A stretch of 64,000 nt of DNA from Terriglobia bacterium (GTDB taxonomy: Bacteria; Acidobacteriota; Terriglobia; UBA7540), in NCBI GenBank assembly GCA_030041095.1, contig JASHON010000159.1, positions 1 to 64,000 on the forward strand, written 5' to 3'. Every line of letters begins with the position of its first letter. The stretch's first letter is position 1. The notes under the pieces are model-generated. The model was not told the DNA's origin. It did no database searches and saw nothing but the letters and a program-made list of their open reading frames with translations. Below are positions 8,605-15,920 of the stretch, in pieces. A program made the translations under genes and the position numbers.

Positions 8605-9095
8605 ACACAGCCAAATTTCGGTGAACTTGTCCTCACTAAGAGGATTCGTACTGAAAAACTCCACGATGACTTTGAGGTGCCCGGCATACTCAGTTTTGAT
8701 TCGGTCAAGTTCGTCTTTTCACGACTTCGCAACGTCGAACACTTCGGCAAGCTTGCAATTCAAGAGGACATTCATGTCTTCCCGCGTGGCCTTGGTAAAT
8801 CTATCTCCTCGCAGGGGTACACCGAACGCGATTTTTCTGATGGCGTCGTCCCTCTACGGAAGCAGTACAGTGTGGTCTTCATTCACCCAGTTCGGAAGTC
8901 CCTTCATTTGTTGGTGCGCCTGCGGGCCCCATTCCACCGCCAAATGCGGAAACACTTCCATTAGCATCATTGGAGAAAGTTATGATTCTCTCCCGCAGAT
9001 CTGAAGCTAAGGGATAATCCTTGAACGTCTCCGCAAAGTTGTGAAACGTATCACTATCAAAATAGATGTAGCGCTCCAGAGTTACGTTTCTAAGG
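8605..9095 (-). pseudogene. Decayed gene remnant of unknown family
   Basis: On the minus strand, protein-like pieces appear in changing frames: LERYIYFDSDTFHNFAETFK near 9070-9010, then FTKATREDMNVLLNCKLAEV near 8800-8750 and RIKTEYAGHLKVIVEFF near 8705-8650. Stops and frame changes separate them. A purine-rich AAGGAGG lies just upstream at about 9100. The pieces read in a constant direction, so this is likely one former gene, possibly another toxin-like PIN protein; I do not recognise it with confidence. Confidence 0.4.
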
Positions 9096-9152
9096 CCCTC
9101 CTTTCAGGTGCAGCGGGCTAATCGCGGGTGGGCCGCCAGGTTCGGTGGCCGG

Positions 9153-9398
9153 TTATACTGTAACGCGCACATTATCCCGCAAAAACTCGGGCGCAAAGTC
9201 AGCTCCATTCGGCCAGACGAGCGTATGAAACTCGGGATGAATTTGGAACTGACTGAATACAGCAGGGTCCCGCAGCGGTTCGAATATAGGGCCACGAAGA
9301 GCCGGCGCCAGATCGATCTCTCCGCTTGTCCCGTCGCGAAAGCGGAGCCACACGACGTGGCCGGTCATGTAGCGTGCCTCGACAATGTGGTAGTCCAT
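9153..9398 (-). CDS. DUF2442 small protein
   Basis: This protein of about 81 residues starts MDYHIVEARYMTGHVVWLRF and contains the F-x-D-G-x-x-G-E-I-D-L and PEFHTLVWPNGADFAPEFL motifs that define DUF2442. Such proteins are usually encoded next to DUF4160 proteins, as here: the DUF4160 stop is only a few bases upstream of this start, so translation is probably coupled. The pair is often suspected to be a toxin-antitoxin-like unit, but no biochemical role is established to my knowledge. I chose the internal ATG because the longer frame overlaps the neighbour and lacks a binding site. Confidence 0.8.
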   Translation of the reverse strand: MDYHIVEARYMTGHVVWLRFRDGTSGEIDLAPALRGPIFEPLRDPAVFSQFQIHPEFHTLVWPNGADFAPEFLRDNVRVTV

Positions 9399-9403
9399 GA
9401 TGC

Positions 9404-9661
9404 TTACTCCAGTGGGGCAATGCGCCTGAGCGGTTGCCCTTGCCTCGCAAGTTGCCAGTTCTCGATCAGTTCTTCCCTGTGAAGGCTTGCCCATTCCAGC
9501 ACGAGTCGCAAGGCTCTTGCCGGAAATTGGCCGTGAATCTTTCCTGATTCCACCTCGACCGAGATTTCGTATTCGCCGTAAACCGCGTGAAAATGTGCAG
9601 CGCCGTGCTCGCTGTAGAATATGCCGATCACGATACCGAGGAATCGAGAAATCTCAGGCAT
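9404..9661 (-). CDS. DUF4160 small protein
   Basis: The 85-residue protein has the DUF4160 pattern: MPEISRFLGIVIGIFYSEH followed by a HFHAVYGEYEISVEVESGKI segment rich in aromatic and acidic residues, and a C-terminal helix (LVLEWASLHREELIENWQLA). It is the first gene of a two-gene unit with the DUF2442 gene. Both sit in a zone with other toxin-antitoxin relics and a tRNA scar, which suits a mobile accessory origin. Both open reading frames look intact. Confidence 0.8.
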   Translation of the reverse strand: MPEISRFLGIVIGIFYSEHGAAHFHAVYGEYEISVEVESGKIHGQFPARALRLVLEWASLHREELIENWQLARQGQPLRRIAPLE

Positions 9662-9832
9662 GGATTGTCATCGGCCTAACTCAGGCTCAGGCCCAGCCGC
9701 TTTAGCTTCGGGCCAAGGCGCTCATGCCCAAGCCCCGTACGCTTGTGGCGCGGATGCCTTCACATTATAAGGCCACTTGTGAATCTTCTTGTCTACGGCA
9801 TCCTCTTTCCGTCCTAACTTAAGACTACAACC

Positions 9833-10009
9833 ATGCTTCATGCGCTCGGAACCACACCTGCCGTCCAAAAGGAACAACTGCGCCACACCGACATCCAGAC
9901 CACGTTGAATATCTACGCGCAGGCCGTCTCCGCAGAGAAGCGTGAGGCAGCATCGAAATTGGCTAGCGCACTATGGCAAGCGGAAGGGGTACGAAGTGGT
10001 ACTTTCTGA
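9833..10009 (+). pseudogene. C-terminal relic of a tyrosine recombinase (integrase)
   Basis: A 58-codon frame ends in a typical integrase C-terminus: LRHTDIQTTLNIYAQAVSAE then KREAASKLASAL. The H of LRH and the Y of IYAQ match the late conserved His and nucleophilic Tyr of the phage integrase family. The catalytic core upstream (first Arg, Lys, H-x-x-R) is absent, so the enzyme is dead. It ends only 35 bases before the second tRNA-Pro 3' fragment, just where an island integrase would be expected. Confidence 0.75.
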
Positions 10010-10044
10010 GAAAGTCGCCTTTGGTGCTAAGCCCTTTTAGATGA

Positions 10045-10089
10045 TGGTCGGGGTGCCCGGAGTCGAGCCGGGGACCTCTTGCGCCCAAG
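10045..10089 (-). repeat. 3' fragment of tRNA-Pro (putative att scar 2)
   Basis: This 45-base stretch matches the 3' end of the tRNA-Pro(UGG) gene at 53727-53771 with three substitutions, including the encoded CCA. It has the same orientation as the intact gene and as scar 1 at 8077. The substitutions suggest it is older than scar 1. An integrase relic is immediately adjacent. Confidence 0.8.
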
Positions 10090-10341
10090 ATAACTTCACG
10101 GTTTGTATCTTGTTGGTTCGCTTAGCTTTTCCTTCGGTCAGCATCACCGTTTTCGGGGTATTGGGAGCCTCTTGTTCGCCAAATGTTCCCTCATAGGCCG
10201 CTTAAGCACAGCATGAGGTCCACCATCTGACGGCCGCTACTACACCGTTAGGATCGACGGTGACATAGCACGCCAGTTTGCCTCCACCGGATACTTCTGT
10301 CCGTACATGGGATTCGAGAATGCAGCGCTCGGGCTCCCCGC
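10090..10341. other. Intergenic stretch next to tRNA scar
   Basis: About 250 bases hold no recognisable gene. They may contain the lost 5' part of the following HTH gene, but no continuous frame joins them. Confidence 0.4.
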
Positions 10342-10932
10342 GTGCGGCATCCCGTCGGTTCTGGCGAAGAAAAATACCTGATCGAACTAAAGCAATCCTC
10401 GGAAGGCCGGCGCGATCGACTCATCCCACTCCTGTCCCAGGCAATTTTGCAGGCGCGAGTCTTCAGCAAGCTCTTACCACAATCCCCGGTTCCGGTGGTG
10501 ATTATTGCGGCGGATCGGGTCCCGGATGCGGTGGCCGAACAGCTCAAGGCATTCGCAAGGCTGTACGCCCCGGATGTCGGCATTGGGATCGTGGACCTGG
10601 AAGGATTCTGTGACTTTCAAGGCTTCGGTTTGGAAAGGTTTAATGCTCAGCGCGCCGTGGCCTCCACTCGTAGTTCACTTCCGAAGAACGGGTCATCGGT
10701 ATATTTGTTCTCCGACCTGAACCAATGGATGCTAAAGTTGCTTCTGGTGCGGAGCATTCCCGAATCCATGCTTTCCGCCCCGCGAGAACAGTACCAAAGT
10801 GCTGCACAGTTGGCGCGCGCAGCAGACGTTTCAGTGATGAGCGCATCTCGCCTCGTCCGGCAGTTATGGGGCGCTGGCGTAAGTCAAATCCGCGAGCGCC
10901 TTTCACGGGACAATGCCGAGGTTACGACATGA
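10342..10932 (+). CDS. Unknown protein with C-terminal winged HTH
   Basis: The 196-residue product has an N-terminal alpha/beta part (YLIELKQSSEGRRDRLIPLL then SPVPVVIIAADRVPDAVAEQ and IGIVDLEGFCDFQ) that resembles a nuclease- or sensor-like fold, and a C-terminal winged helix (QSAAQLARAADVSVMSASRL). No clear ribosome binding site precedes the first ATG, and the sequence may lack its original N-terminus because it lies just after the integration scars. The stop overlaps the region upstream of the cytochrome gene. I do not recognise a family; an AbiE-like regulator is one possibility but the domain order differs. Confidence 0.5.
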   Translation: MRHPVGSGEEKYLIELKQSSEGRRDRLIPLLSQAILQARVFSKLLPQSPVPVVIIAADRVPDAVAEQLKAFARLYAPDVGIGIVDLEGFCDFQGFGLERFNAQRAVASTRSSLPKNGSSVYLFSDLNQWMLKLLLVRSIPESMLSAPREQYQSAAQLARAADVSVMSASRLVRQLWGAGVSQIRERLSRDNAEVTT

Positions 10933-10987
10933 TCGCCTTTGCGTCCGCCGAGCCGCTGACAAAGTCTACGTGCAAATTCGGACCGTT

Positions 10988-12010
10988 ATGTCGAAGGTCG
11001 AGCGCTATTGTTGCCCGTTGAAGATCGTCATCGCGTTCTGGGGCATCTTGCTTGCCACTGTGAGCGCGACCAGCATACTTTGCTTTTCCACCGGCCACGC
11101 TACCGTCCGTTCCATACCTGTCTGGCCCTACGGAACTGACCCTGGTAAATCGAGCCCTGCTCTGAACGGGCGACCGGACACCAGTCTCAAACAATTACCC
11201 GGCGCGAAGCTTAGATTCACGGAAGCGCAAATACAGAATCCTTTCGGCCCGGCGGACTGGTTCCCTGGTGATCATCCTGCCATGCCCGCTATCGTGGCGT
11301 TCGGCCGCAAGCCCCTCATCATGGCGTGTGCCTTCTGTCATATGCCGAACGGCAAGGGTAGGCCGGAGAACGCAGGTATAAGCGGGCTTCCCGTTTCTTA
11401 CTTCGTAGAGCAAATGCACGAGTTCAAAGAGGGCCAGCGGAGATCGGCGGATTCGCGGAAAAGAAACACGGCCCTAATGGCTTCGTTCGCGAAGGCCATG
11501 ACGAACGAGGAGATTCAGCAAGCGGCTGAGTACTTCGGCTCTATGAAGTGGACACCCTGGATCAAGGTGGTGGAAACAGACGTGGTGCCGAAAACGCGCA
11601 CATCCAGTGGTATGTATATCCCGATTCCCGGCGCCGGAAAAGAAAAGCTGGGCGAAAGAATCATTGAGGTTCCGGTGGATCCCTACGGCACCGAAGAACT
11701 TCGGAATCCGCGCTCGGGATTCATCGCCTATGTTCCTTTCGGAAGCATTGAAAAAGGTAAAGCGATAGTTGAGGGCAGGAATAAGCGGACGTCTGCGTGC
11801 GCGGTTTGCCACGGCCCTGGCTTGAAAGGTCTAGGGCCGGTGCCCGGAATCGCCGGACGCTCGCCGAGCTATATGGCGCGGCAACTCTACGACATGCAGC
11901 AAGGCACGCGAAACGGAAGCTGGACGAAGTTGATGATACCAGTTGTCAGAAACATGAATGAGGAAGAGATACTGGATGTCGTTGCCTACGTCTCGTCGCT
12001 GCAGCCTTAG
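10988..12010 (+). CDS. Exported diheme cytochrome c
   Basis: The protein has an N-terminal hydrophobic segment (IVIAFWGILLATVSATSILCF) and two heme c sites, CAFCH at residues 114-118 and CAVCH at 271-275. The two halves share the pattern of a heme motif followed by a helix (YFVEQMHEFKEGQRRS; YMARQLYDMQQGTRNG), typical of tandem cytochrome c4-like domains. It should carry electrons in the periplasm between a dehydrogenase and a terminal oxidase. I start it at the ATG at 10988, which places the signal sequence at the N-terminus; an upstream in-frame ATG would add 25 charged residues. Confidence 0.88.
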   Translation: MSKVERYCCPLKIVIAFWGILLATVSATSILCFSTGHATVRSIPVWPYGTDPGKSSPALNGRPDTSLKQLPGAKLRFTEAQIQNPFGPADWFPGDHPAMPAIVAFGRKPLIMACAFCHMPNGKGRPENAGISGLPVSYFVEQMHEFKEGQRRSADSRKRNTALMASFAKAMTNEEIQQAAEYFGSMKWTPWIKVVETDVVPKTRTSSGMYIPIPGAGKEKLGERIIEVPVDPYGTEELRNPRSGFIAYVPFGSIEKGKAIVEGRNKRTSACAVCHGPGLKGLGPVPGIAGRSPSYMARQLYDMQQGTRNGSWTKLMIPVVRNMNEEEILDVVAYVSSLQP

Positions 12011-12090
12011 AAGCACAAAGGCCGCGGAATGCGCGTTCCCGGCCGTCAACTCAGCGGACCCGATCTGAATTCGACGTCGTGTTGGAGTAA

Positions 12091-12117
12091 GTATCCCCCG
12101 GCTCTGCCGGGGGATAC
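12091..12117. terminator. Perfect 12-bp stem hairpin
   Basis: GTATCCCCCGGC pairs perfectly with GCCGGGGGATAC across a three-base loop. It lies 80 bases after the cytochrome stop codon and could end transcription, but there is no T-tract. The same core recurs at 12526-12570, so it is as likely a dispersed palindromic repeat as a dedicated terminator. Confidence 0.5.
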
Positions 12118-12122
12118 TCACC

Positions 12123-12505
12123 CTGGAGTTTCTACGTTTCACACGCCGTTTCCCGAGCGCTCCGGCAGCGGCTTCGTACCCCCGTATCAGTTGGTCATGT
12201 CGCTTCGCGACACCCACAAAGCTATGAAAATGTGCCGTCCCGGTCTCCACGGCGTCCCAGTGACGGAGTACCGTCACATTTTCAAGACAGGACATCACTT
12301 CAGTCATGCCGACTCAGGTCCACGCGATGGCCGGGCTTTAGCCCCTGCGGCTTTTCGCTTTGCCAAGTAGCTAAGGCCGTACAGCAAGCGCATAGGGTTG
12401 GGCATGATGACGAAACCATGCAGTCAGCAGGGGCTGAAGCCCTCTTCCCTTCACTATCTTTGTGGCATGACTGAAGTCATGCCCTGATACACAGCGGCTT
12501 CGATC
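12123..12505 (-). repeat. RAYT-derived REP repeat, copy A, with inverted partner
   Basis: The stretch shares CTGGAGTTTCTAC at its border, the ACACGCCGTTTCCCG word and the palindrome around ACTTCAGTCATGCC with copies at 14391, 56919 and 57262. Read on the minus strand its right part encodes SYLAKRKAAG, the C-terminus of a REP-associated tyrosine transposase (RAYT). An inverted partial copy follows at about 12425-12505. A 60-bp insert at 12225-12284 with inverted ends beginning TGAAAATGTG splits copy A and may be a further small mobile repeat. Confidence 0.7.
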
Positions 12506-12525
12506 AATCCCAAAAGGTTGAAACT

Positions 12526-12570
12526 CCTCAGTAAGTATCCCCCAGCTCTGCCGGGGGATACTTACTGAGG
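12526..12570. repeat. 18-bp stem palindrome overlapping a stop codon
   Basis: CCTCAGTAAGTATCCCCC pairs perfectly with GGGGGATACTTACTGAGG around a 9-base loop. Its right arm supplies the final codons and TAA of the HEAT-repeat gene that ends at 12562. It could serve as that gene's terminator or be a mobile palindrome that replaced the original 3' end. Confidence 0.75.
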
Positions 12571-13854
12571 TGCCCTGAGCGCGTTCAAAATCGGCAGCGG
12601 CGATGACTGAACAGCCTCTTTGATTAATTGATTCTCTGGAATTCCCGCCATGCGGCCTAAAATGATTCGCGCGGGTTCTGCATGCACGTCATGCCACTTC
12701 GCCATCTCGATTAATGGCTGCAATGCTTGAGCTCGCAACCTCGCAAGCAATGCCGGGTTTCGTGTCTTCGTGAGTTCCATCAGGACGAAGAGGGCCTTAT
12801 TCCGGTCCGTCCAGACGCCGGATCCCAGCATTTCAATAAAAGGTCCCGCAGGAATATGCCGGGCAACTTGTGGGCTTGATGAGGCCAGAACGCCGAGAGC
12901 CCGTGTCGCGTTGTTGCGGACGTCCGGGTCAGGATCCTGAGTGGCCGTCACGAGTGCCATGATCTGGCTCCTCGACTCCCGCGCATATCCGAGGGTTTCG
13001 GCAGCAATCTGACGCTGCTCCGCGCTCGACGAGTGTCCAAGCACTCCTAAGAGTTCATCCTCGTGCCCCTCGGCATAATCGTGTAGCTTGAGCTCCCAAG
13101 AGCGGGCGGAAGGGTCGTTTGTAAGCGCGTAGCCGCGTGAATCGTCCTCCTCCGCTGCCGATCCCCCCTCTCGCACGGCGGCGCCCATTGCCTCCATCAG
13201 CCGGTAATAGATGTGGACAACGTCCTTAGAAAGGTGGAGTCTTCTTTTCGGCGCGGGATAGTACAAGACACTCACCAGGGTCGGCCCTGGCAAGCCGATG
13301 AATACTGTATAGTTCTGATGGGCATCACAGCATATCAGTGCCACGTCCGTCGGTGCGTGGAATGTGTTCTGCTTTACCGTCTGGCGTATTTGCCGCTCCG
13401 TTTGCGGTATGACGAGATCACGGACTCTGACGGAGAGTTCCTTCCGGAGTTGGCTTGGCTTGGCGAAATCGGTGTAACCGAAGAACTCGATATCGCCGAT
13501 GCGGTCCTTCCCGCAGGCCCGCGCCGCCAGCAACGTAACGCAACATAGGAGAAGTGAAACGTACCGCAGCCCTGCTTTTAACGATGGGCACAATGTGAGG
13601 CCCCCGCGCGCCGCGAGCTGTGTGGGCTCGCGGACGGCTTGTCGTGCGGCTTCCACCTGCATGTCCCGCCTATCCACAAGGGCAGCACGAGAAAGCTCCG
13701 CGGGATCATCCGGTTCTATGCCCTTGCGCTCCAGGGTGTTTCCGCTCCATGCGTGAAACGCGAGAATGCGAAGAACAAAGCCATGTCCCATCTTACCGCC
13801 TGTTCCGCCTAAAACCTGGCGTGGGGAATCATCGTAATTGAAAGTGACGACCAT
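12562..13854 (-). CDS. HEAT-repeat exported protein fused to S41 peptidase tail
   Basis: The frame is chimeric. Residues about 25-75 (FHAWSGNTLERKGIEPDDPA, then ELSRAALVDRRDMQVEAARQ) look like the C-terminus of an S41 carboxyl-terminal processing peptidase. From about residue 85 a signal-peptide-like segment (YVSLLLCCVTLLAARACG) begins a separate protein. Its C-terminal 150 residues are HEAT-like repeats, for example QRQIAAETLGYARESRSQIM and DPDVRNNATRALGVLASSSP. The real HEAT gene probably starts near 13615 at a GTG or TTG, and the S41 part is debris of a neighbour. The stop codon lies in a palindrome. The function is unknown. Confidence 0.6.
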   Translation of the reverse strand: MVVTFNYDDSPRQVLGGTGGKMGHGFVLRILAFHAWSGNTLERKGIEPDDPAELSRAALVDRRDMQVEAARQAVREPTQLAARGGLTLCPSLKAGLRYVSLLLCCVTLLAARACGKDRIGDIEFFGYTDFAKPSQLRKELSVRVRDLVIPQTERQIRQTVKQNTFHAPTDVALICCDAHQNYTVFIGLPGPTLVSVLYYPAPKRRLHLSKDVVHIYYRLMEAMGAAVREGGSAAEEDDSRGYALTNDPSARSWELKLHDYAEGHEDELLGVLGHSSSAEQRQIAAETLGYARESRSQIMALVTATQDPDPDVRNNATRALGVLASSSPQVARHIPAGPFIEMLGSGVWTDRNKALFVLMELTKTRNPALLARLRAQALQPLIEMAKWHDVHAEPARIILGRMAGIPENQLIKEAVQSSPLPILNALRAPQ

Positions 13855-13946
13855 TCCAATATATTCCGCGAGCTGGCAAGAGGTCGCGAATCAGGACCTG
13901 AGTCGACTTTAGGCCGCCAACATCCCATAATCGGTGTAGTGCTAGC

Positions 13947-14204
13947 ATGACGATACGAGTCGAACTCAACCCGGAGATGGAAAGACAGCTTACCGCGGAA
14001 GCATTGGCGCGAGGCGTCGCGCTGGAGCTGTATGCGGAGCGGCTCCTACAGGAAGCAATCGCTTCCAGGAGCAAAGAGCACGCGCGCGCAAGCCAAGAAG
14101 AATTTCGCGCCTTTCTGGATGCTCTTGCGAGCAAAGCGCCCAATGTCCCTCAACTGCGATCCGAGACCTTCTCACGCGAAATGATCTATGGTGAGCATGC
14201 CTGA
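13947..14204 (+). CDS. VapB-like antitoxin
   Basis: The 85-residue protein starts MTIRVELNPEMERQLTAEAL and continues with a helical dimerisation/toxin-binding tail ending SREMIYGEHA. The plan matches the antitoxin at 49258-49524 (MTIQIELKPEIEAELKARAQ), including the late L-S-x-E-x-F-S-R-E pattern. The N-terminal strand and following helices fit a small ribbon-helix-helix DNA-binding protein that also represses its operon. Its partner toxin gene downstream is broken, so the antitoxin is now an orphan. Confidence 0.75.
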   Translation: MTIRVELNPEMERQLTAEALARGVALELYAERLLQEAIASRSKEHARASQEEFRAFLDALASKAPNVPQLRSETFSREMIYGEHA

Positions 14205-14390
14205 TGCCCGGATCGTCCTAACTTGGTGGACACAAACATTTTGCTCCGCCTCGTGCAGCCGGACAGTCCACAATAGGGAGTCGTCCGGCAATGTACAGAC
14301 CGTCTTTGGGAACGAGGAGCAGACCTCTTCTACACATCGCAAAACTTGGCTGAATTCTGGAACGTCTGCAATTGACCGTCTGATCGGATC
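14205..14390 (+). pseudogene. VapC-type PIN toxin, broken and truncated
   Basis: Directly after the antitoxin, pieces of a PIN domain appear: LVDTNILLRLVQPDSPQ ending in a stop, then in another frame LFYTSQNLAEFWNVC followed by a stop and PSDRI. These match the N-terminal half of the intact VapC at 48796-49251 (ADTNVLLRS; NIIEFWNVCTRPIDR). At 14391 the RAYT-derived repeat begins and the rest of the gene is missing. The toxin is inactive. Confidence 0.75.
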
Positions 14391-14711
14391 ACACGCCGTT
14401 CCCCGGGCGCTCCGGCAGCCGCTTCGTATCCCCGTATCAGGGCATGACTTCAGTTATGCCGATCCAGCTCCGCCGATAGCGGGGCTTTACAGGCTGCGGA
14501 AAAACTCGATGCCGCCGCGAACGTAGCGCCGGCATCTTGCCGGCCCCTGTTGAATTGAAGGGAGTTGCCGGCTGGAAGCCGGCGCTACGTCAACTCCCGA
14601 AAGAGTTTTTCCGCAGCCTGTTTATCCCCTGCAGCTTTTCGCTTGGCCAAGTAGCTGAAGCCGTACGGATACTCCTCAGGCGACTCGACAAGCCCCGCCT
14701 TCACCGGGTTT
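14391..14711 (-). repeat. RAYT-derived REP repeat, copy B, split by a MITE
   Basis: This copy begins ACACGCCGTTCCCCGGGCGC, holds the ACTTCAGTTATGCC palindrome half and, on the minus strand, encodes a RAYT C-terminus (NPVKAGLVESPEEYPYGFSY). A 131-bp MITE at 14490-14620 is inserted in it. Its left border coincides with the end of the truncated vapC sequence and its right border with a TPR gene fragment. Confidence 0.75.
14490..14620. mobile_element. 131-bp MITE with perfect terminal inverted repeats
   Basis: The element starts CAGGCTGCGGAAAAACTC (14490-14507) and ends with its exact complement (14603-14620). Two internal palindromes of the GCCGGC type flank a short linker. A TTTA target duplication borders it: TTTA precedes the left end and follows the right end, and removing the element restores the RAYT repeat sequence seen in the other copies. 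A second, diverged copy of exactly the same length lies at 58033-58163. Confidence 0.9.
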
Positions 14712-14866
14712 TCCAGGATGGGAATCGCCGTGCGGTACTGCCTGGCTTGCACCAGGAGCACTGAATAGTCGTACGCAAAATCGGAATTGGCCGGGTCGAT
14801 TTCGCAGGCGCGCTGGAGATTGACGAGCGCATGAAGATCGGGGAAGGAAAAAACGAGCGGCGGCAT
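14585..14866 (-). pseudogene. TPR fragment fused in frame to RAYT C-terminus
   Basis: The first 50 residues (NLQRACEIDPANSDFAYDYS, then VLLVQARQYRTAIPILE) are a tetratricopeptide repeat piece. They run in frame into NPVKAGLVESPEEYPYGFSY and LAKRKAAGDKQAAEKLF, the end of a REP-associated tyrosine transposase. The last codons before the stop lie in the MITE. This is best read as an internal fragment of a TPR gene joined to mobile-element debris; a translated product would be a chimera without a known role. Confidence 0.65.
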
Positions 14867-14911
14867 GGCTAATTACCACTGCTTGATGCCACTCGCTCGT
14901 CGCCGGCGTCC

Positions 14912-15892
14912 TTAGTGTGCATAGGCCAGGTAAGGAACAAAGCCCGGGTTGATGGTCCGGATGCAATACACGGACGTTGTGGCGGTGATGTACAAGCTGC
15001 GGTAGCCCGGTCCTCCCCACGCAAGGTTGGCAGGCTGCTCTGGCATGACGATGGTTCCCAGGTGCTGCCCCTCGGGGTTCCACACCCAGATGCCTTTGGG
15101 TCCCACCACGTACAGGTTACCCTTCACATCAACCTTCATACCGTCCGGAACGCCACCCCGATCATTTTCGCTGCCGAAAATCCGGCCGTCGGACAAAGTC
15201 CCACCGGGACTGAACCGATAGACGCGAACATTGCGTTCGGCGCTGTCATCGACGTAAAACAGCTTGCCATCCGGGGAGAACGCCAAGCCGTTGGGCTGAG
15301 TTAAATCTTGCGTCAGGAGCCGGACGTTTCCCTTGGAGTCGAGGCGATAGACTCCTTGAAACGGGATTTCCTGCTTCTGGCCTTTCGGCAAATCGAGGGT
15401 GGGGTCAGTGAAATAGAGCGCCCTGTCCGGCCCTAACACGACGTCATTCGGGCTGTTAAATCTCTTTCCTTGGTAGCGGCCAGCGAGAATATCGTACTTT
15501 CCGTTGGGTGTAACCCGAATGATGGCGCGCAGCACGCTTGCGCAATCGATAAGCTGATGTTCAAGGTTGTAGGTGTTTCCATCCGGGTCGCCCAGAGCGA
15601 TCACGCGTTCTCGCCGTCCGTCCGGATCGACGCGGTAAATGGCGTTTTGAACCTCATCGCTGACATAGAGGAAATTCCGTTGGTCCCAGATTGGCCCTTC
15701 TGTGAAGCCAAAGCCCGTCGCCACTCGCGTGAGTTTAGAGCGGCGCGGTATGAGCTTCCAGAATTGCGGTGAAAGAGCCTGCAACGCGAATTTCCGAGGC
15801 GAGCGTGCAAGCAGACGACAGACTGGGAAAGCGAGAATGGCCACGGCCACAGCCGCGAGCCAGAATTTTTTAATTCCGGAATCAAGCGTCAA
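14912..15892 (-). CDS. SMP-30/gluconolactonase-like exported protein
   Basis: The 326-residue protein has an N-terminal signal anchor (FWLAAVAVAILAFPVCRLLA) and a six-bladed propeller of the SMP-30/gluconolactonase/LRE type. The metal-binding positions of the family are recognisable: Glu in FTEGPIWD, Asn in NSPNDVVLG and QPNGLAFSPDG, and Asp in GVPDGMKVDVKGNLYV. Such enzymes hydrolyse sugar lactones. It starts at a TTG with AAGGAG eight bases upstream. A cytochrome c gene lies 28 bases upstream in the same direction, so the pair may oxidise sugars to lactones in the periplasm and open them there. Confidence 0.82.
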   Translation of the reverse strand: MTLDSGIKKFWLAAVAVAILAFPVCRLLARSPRKFALQALSPQFWKLIPRRSKLTRVATGFGFTEGPIWDQRNFLYVSDEVQNAIYRVDPDGRRERVIALGDPDGNTYNLEHQLIDCASVLRAIIRVTPNGKYDILAGRYQGKRFNSPNDVVLGPDRALYFTDPTLDLPKGQKQEIPFQGVYRLDSKGNVRLLTQDLTQPNGLAFSPDGKLFYVDDSAERNVRVYRFSPGGTLSDGRIFGSENDRGGVPDGMKVDVKGNLYVVGPKGIWVWNPEGQHLGTIVMPEQPANLAWGGPGYRSLYITATTSVYCIRTINPGFVPYLAYAH

Positions 15893-15920
15893 AACCGATT
15901 CTCCTTGTCATCGCCGGCGC

